From assembly GCA_033980235.1 (NCBI GenBank), contig CM067075.1, positions 22,091,011 to 22,155,010 on the forward strand: a stretch of DNA of 64,000 nt, in the 5' to 3' direction. The translations under genes were made by a program, and so were the position numbers. The stretch's first letter is position 1; the number at the start of each line of letters is the position of its first letter. This document shows positions 59,095 to 64,000 of the stretch, one piece after another. The DNA comes from Diadema setosum. Its lineage: Eukaryota; Echinodermata; Echinoidea; Diadematoida; Diadematidae. The notes beneath the pieces are model-generated. The model did not search any database and had not been told where the DNA came from. It saw nothing but the letters and a program-made list of their open reading frames with translations.

Positions 59095-61260
59095 AATCAT
59101 CAGCACACACATCATGCATAGCTCTTTGACATAAATCTATGGACACACACACTGACGTTCCTCATTCGAACAAACGAGTTTATCTTAGTCTTCTTCAAGA
59201 CGTAATGTTCATGATAAATTGCACCCTCATCCAACGAGCATATTTGAGTTGAGTTGAGTTTTGATGTGTTTATGATAACATGATGGCAACATGAAATTCC
59301 ATAGGGCAAGATACAATAACATGAAAATTTTTTATGAGAATACAATGATTTTGTACAAGGTTCTTACAGCTATGCAAGCATATATTTTACATACTTATAT
59401 TTATCTTACATAAGAATACATGTGGTATAATAGATTTAGTTTCGTTGTGATACATTCCTATCACTGAAAAGGCAAAGAGTATGAATAAGTATGTAATGTA
59501 GAAATACGCATAGACAAAGGTTCTGAAAAAAAAATAGAAAAAAAAATAGAAAAACAGAAGATAATGTTGTTAAAGGGGGAACCAAAAGTTAGCACAAGTG
59601 CTAGTCGAGAATGGTTCTCCCATTAAAGCTACATGTATATTTAAGCTGTTTATTGTAAGGTCTACTCTTTTAAAGTAACTGTATACTATAAAAATACATT
59701 AAACTAAAAACCGAATATTCTTTTCTTCACTACACTTCATTTAACAAGTGATTTTTTAGGTATCTTCGAAATGAAGATCTTGTTCTTTCCTCCTGAATAT
59801 TTTTGGGCAAACTATTCCAAAACTTTGACCCGACAAAAGATATAGAAAATGTACCATGTTATTGTGTGTTTCGAAATCTAGGCCTACTGTTCATTTTCAT
59901 CGTAACTAACATTTCAACACAATATTATCCCCTGCCACTGTCAAACCAATCTTCAACATTTCATTAAACAGCACATCAAAGCATCATTAATTATAATTTA
60001 GGCTAGAGCCAAGGCATAAAAAAATCTTTTCCGGGGGGGGGGGGGGGGGGGGAGGGGTGTGCAGAAATCTTTAGTTTTAACAAACTCTCTTGGCAAATAA
60101 TGATTGTAATAATACACAGTGGAATACATGCTAACAGTGAGCCATGAAAGTCACCTCGCATATCTTCTTGTACTCTAGCGACATGATTGATTATGTATCA
60201 AATGACTCTGATAGGTGTGTCATGATAAGTTTGACCAAAATGATAATATGCATTCCCTGAAAACTATCTATCATCGACTTTCAACGGTGAATGGGTGAAA
60301 GAGAAAAATTAAAGAGTAAAAAGCTGTTGAAACGGAAAAAAAGAGAGAGAGATTCTGAAATAAGGGCAGATTTTTCAACTTCAGAAGAAAGTCTGATAAA
60401 CAATCGAGACCACATCGGATAGCTTTTTCTATCTTTTTTTTTTAATACAACGGATCTATATGAGGAGATTTCCATCAGCGGAGACATTTTTGTGTTTGTA
60501 TTATGCATCAGATGTTGTTATCGATGTTTTGTTCATTACTTTCAAATGAAATGATAATCATATTAGTTAAGATGAACAAAAACGAAGATAAACTGATAAC
60601 ACCAGGGATCTACAATGTGAAGTTACCTCCTTGGTATCACGTGCAGTATCTATAAATTGTGACTATAGAACAATATTGGAGTGCTCGTGGTTAATTATTA
60701 GTATTCATGGTAGGTCGATGATTATTTCAAAGATCAATGTTTTCCCCCGTCCCATGCCTTCCTCCCCCTCCAATGGAACCCTCTGAAAGTCATGGGTGTT
60801 CTTGTTTTGTTTCGCCCCCACCCCCCCCCCCCCGCAGATCCCCTGCCCTTGCATATAGTATACATTTATTATTGCCCCCCCCCCCCCCCCCCCCCCCTTG
60901 GGCTAAATCCCCGGAAAGTTCCAGGTTTTAGTGGGTTTATATTTTCTGATTGTTTCTCCATCATTTCTTTTCTTTTATTTATCTATTATTTTTCACCTAT
61001 TTCTGTGGTTTATTTCTTCAGATCCTACCAGCTACAGGGTATAAGTCGGTCTATTCAGTTGTACAAAACTGCTTTCCAAAGGCACGTTTTTTTAGGTATA
61101 CCAATGGTTTGTGTATCAGTGGGAGGAAGGAGAGGGGACCGGGCTCAAGCCCCCAGCTCCCACCCTTCCTGATTATGCCGTCCACTAATGTCCCTTGTCC
61201 TGTGCTGATTATTACAGCTGCTTTTTCTTTCTTTCTTTTACATCGTGGAGAGTAGTTCGT
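59095..61260. other. Intergenic region without recognised gene
   Basis: AT-rich DNA with oligo-G (60032-60055) and oligo-C (60822-60835, 60876-60898) tracts and an oligo-A tract near 59526. Short open frames across the C tracts are low-complexity and unsupported. Confidence 0.5.
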
Positions 61261-61263
61261 AAA

Positions 61264-61475
61264 GATCGACTGTCTGTCAACACTGTCTGCCAATAGAACC
61301 CTTTATTACAAAAAGGGCTCTGTCTGTCAATCAAAGAGCTCTTCCTCAGTTAATAAGTACAGAGGAGAAAAATCTCTTGGCTGTCAACAGAGCCTGGCTG
61401 TCAACGGCTTTCAACAGTGCCGTATACGGCACTGGCTGTCAATAGAGCAGTGCGCCATCTTTCGTCCGTCAAACT
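61264..61475. repeat. CTGTCAA direct-repeat cluster
   Basis: CTGTCTGTCAA and GGCTGTCAA phrases recur about six times over 200 bp, with a perfect palindrome AGTGCCGTATACGGCACT near 61420. Confidence 0.6.
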
Positions 61476-61937
61476 GTCAGGTGAAAGGGACTGGCAATCA
61501 CGCGAGTTTCAAACTATGATGATTGTCATAACAAAATGTTGTATCTTCTCTTGTATTCCATTAAAAAAAAAAGCCTGATGTGTGAGTTAATCCCTTTATT
61601 TCTCTGAATAATCATTTAGAGGTCAGTTTTATGGTTCTATGAATAATAAATGTAGAGACTTTTCCTATTCATTTATTTCCCCTTGTAAGGTTATACATGT
61701 ATATAAAATCTCTGTTTACGACTCCACAGCGACTACAGTCACTTGTATTCCTACTTTTGGATCTAGTATAATCCATCATCACGCAATCATTTAGAATTAA
61801 CAAAATTTTCGTTTTCTTTCAAATGCAAAAAGAAAATGAAAAACAAAACAAAACAAATCAGTGGAAAGAGTGCTTTTTTTTCACATTCGTCACGCACATA
61901 ACACAGCTAAGTGAAGCAACCAAGCGGGCTAAGCAGG

Positions 61938-61940
<3 letters not shown>

Positions 61941-62020
<80 letters not shown>
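61941..62020. repeat. (GT)n microsatellite, about 78 bp
   Basis: Perfect GT dinucleotide run. Confidence 0.98.
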
Positions 62021-62022
<2 letters not shown>

Positions 62023-62089
62023 CATTACATGTTGTTGATGTAACTGCAATTCAAACGATTTAGTGCACACTTTGTGTCTAATATTTGGA

Positions 62090-62224
62090 AAAATGTTTAG
62101 TAAAAATAACACATTGTTAATGATAGGATGTTATTCATTCAAATTTCAACAATCCCCACAAACTAATCTTTTTATTGTTTTGTTAGTTTCCTCATTTACT
62201 GATCAAATTATCATTTCAGATCTC

Positions 62225-62262
<38 letters not shown>

Positions 62263-62960
62263 CTCAAAACAAACTAAATTCCTAACCCCGTTGCGTAATT
62301 TCCTCATTTACCAATCAATATTATTTGAAAATCTAATGTCACAGATGCGCAGCGATCGAGAAGGGGGAGGGATGTGGGGGGGGGGGGGGCTTTTGTATTT
62401 TAAGGATCGAAATCCAATCTGGTATACACACTGAGTGGAAGATATGAGAAATTTTCAATCAAAAAAGTAAGACGTTTCGTTTTATTATTGATAAAATAAC
62501 AACTATCCAACCCCATAGCAAAAATGATGTTTGAATTGTTGAGTTATTTTCCCATTTACTGATCAAATTATGATTTGGAAATCTAACATCTAAACGCAGC
62601 GATCGATCAAGGGGGGAGGGTGTGGGAGGGGTGTGTCCCCCTCCCGTACAAGGGAGCTTTTGCATAGAATTGGAATCGGATTCAACAATTTGGAGCACAT
62701 GCACATTGGCTGCAGTATTTGGGAAATTTTCAGTGAAAAACAGTAAAACGATATCTTGGTTATTCATTTAAATTTCAAAACTGAAACCAAAAGCTACATT
62801 CTTTGATTGTTTTGTCAGTGTCTCATTTACCTATCAAATCATTCTAAAAGCTGATATTACATCTAAGCGCAACGTTCCTGAGGGTGGGGTGGGGAGGGGT
62901 AATATTCCCCTTCGGTCACAGTTTAATATTATTATCACTTATTCTGACTGTTCGTTATCG
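62090..62960. repeat. Decayed tandem array, three units of about 300 bp
   Basis: TCATTTACTGATCAAATTAT and GCGCAGCGATCGA followed by a G-rich tract recur at about 62190-62390, 62550-62640 and 62820-62910. An ATTCATT.AAATTTCAA phrase recurs at 62130 and 62760. A (CAA)n microsatellite (62225-62262) sits inside unit one. Confidence 0.6.
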
Positions 62961-63600
62961 TCCGAAAGTGAAAACAGTTCGTTAATCTTGAAATAAAATA
63001 TATGGTTCTTTATTCCGGAGGTTCATTAATTCGAAAATAAGAAAATTGTATAAAGACACGCACCCCCCCCACACACACACACTCAACGCAAGCAATCATG
63101 AATATAAACACGCACGATACACACATTTATTGAATAACTGGAATACAATCGTAATTTGTAATTATCATTGATGAAAAAAGACGTATTTTCTCCTTCAACT
63201 CCTTCGTATCTACGCCCCTTCCTCCTCTACATCATCTGGGTGAGCCGTGTTAGACGTAGAAACAATATTAAGAGGCCACTTAAAGGCAGAAAAAAAAAAA
63301 ATCCCAGAGGTCACACGTGCTTGCACAAGATCATTCCCTTTGAAAGAATCCTCCGCGTTCGCCCCTGGTCATGATAGATCAGCCCCATCCCACCCTCACA
63401 TCATACTCAATGATTCCCTTCCCCTCTCCGATCCCGGCTTCTCCACAGATTATTTAATTTTCAGACTAACGAACCTCTGTTTGTTTGTTTGTTTTTTTTT
63501 CACTTTCGGACTAACGAATCTTCTTTTTTATTTCATTAATATTAACATTATTAATTTTTACTAAGGAATAGCGAACCTTTTTTTTTTTTTCTTTTTCGCA

Positions 63601-63981
63601 TTAAAGGGTATGTACAGTTCTGGTCGAGGTGAGGATTTAGCTTTTAACGTTTTGCGAGATATTCAGAAATCACTCTATGTGAGCATGCAGTTCTAAGGGG
63701 TATCAAAAGTTTATTCGATGAAAATCGGTTTTGAAATGGCTGAGATATCCAAAAACAAGGTGGAACAAAGAGATCCTAATAAAGTTGTGGCATGTCGCCT
63801 TTTATTATTAGCACTTTTTTGGATATCTCAGCCATTTGAAAACCAATTTTCATCAAATAAACGTTCAATCCTTAAAATTACATGCTCTTTCATATTTCAT
63901 AAGAGGCTTTTCATTATCTCACTTAGGAATGTTCAAAACATGAATCCCCACCTCAGCCAGTATACTGTACAGTCCCTTTAA
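63601..63981. mobile_element. TTAA-flanked foldback MITE (AGGG ends), copy 2
   Basis: TTAA at 63601-63604 and 63978-63981. Inverted ends AGGGTATGTACAGT and ACTGTACAGTCCCT. The interior mirrors itself (GAAATGGCTGAGATATCC against GGATATCTCAGCCATTT) and aligns with 29931-30281. Confidence 0.85.
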
Positions 63982-64000
63982 CTAATTTTTGTAATAACAT

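Noticed and set aside
60737..61255. Proline-rich open frames
   Set aside because: They run through oligo-C tracts; no splice or domain support.

Overview
The window is nuclear DNA from an animal: AT-rich, split genes with canonical GT/AG introns, many microsatellites and very many short inverted-repeat transposons. The gene content (a ciliary gene and NFX1) and the repeat types (GTCCGTCC/AGGTCA-rich repeats, TTAA- and TA-flanked MITEs, a SURL/Mag-like Gypsy element) suggest a marine invertebrate deuterostome, most likely an echinoderm. That placement is inference; no species marker was seen.

Layout. (1) Positions 1-20.7 kb carry the 3' 21 coding exons of a plus-strand gene that I read as CFAP69 (871 codons visible, 5' exons off the left edge), followed by a long 3' UTR. 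(2) Positions 21.2-46.7 kb carry a complete minus-strand coding region in 18 exons (1137 aa) for NFX1, with an RGG-rich N-terminus, a RING finger, a ladder of NF-X1 cysteine-rich fingers and a C-terminal R3H domain. The two genes are tail to tail, about 0.5 kb apart. (3) Positions 47.56-58.13 kb look like one 10.6-kb inverted-repeat DNA element with a 4-bp target duplication (TGGA). It carries repeated copies of a 16-bp motif (GGTAACGTAAGTTTCA) near both sides and is split by a Gypsy-type LTR retrotransposon with an intact 1345-aa gag-pol reading frame. It lies upstream of the NFX1 start codon, probably inside a 5' UTR intron whose first exon may be near 58.2-58.45 kb. (4) Positions 58.5-64 kb are gene-free, with tandem duplications, G/C tracts, a GT microsatellite, a decayed tandem array and a TTAA-flanked foldback MITE.

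The host genes appear ordinary and intact. The novelty is in the mobile DNA of the introns: several inverted-repeat families occur as two or more copies in this single window, which allowed their ends and target sites to be read directly. The best candidates for undescribed systems are the 10.6-kb TGGA element with its motif array, a pair of TTAA MITEs whose ends are oligo-G/oligo-C hairpins, an element built from CAAGCAATTGCTTG palindromes, and a 1-kb near-perfect foldback inside an NFX1 intron. All coordinates come from reading the sequence by eye. Splice sites were chosen by GT/AG plus reading-frame phase, and no database search was possible.
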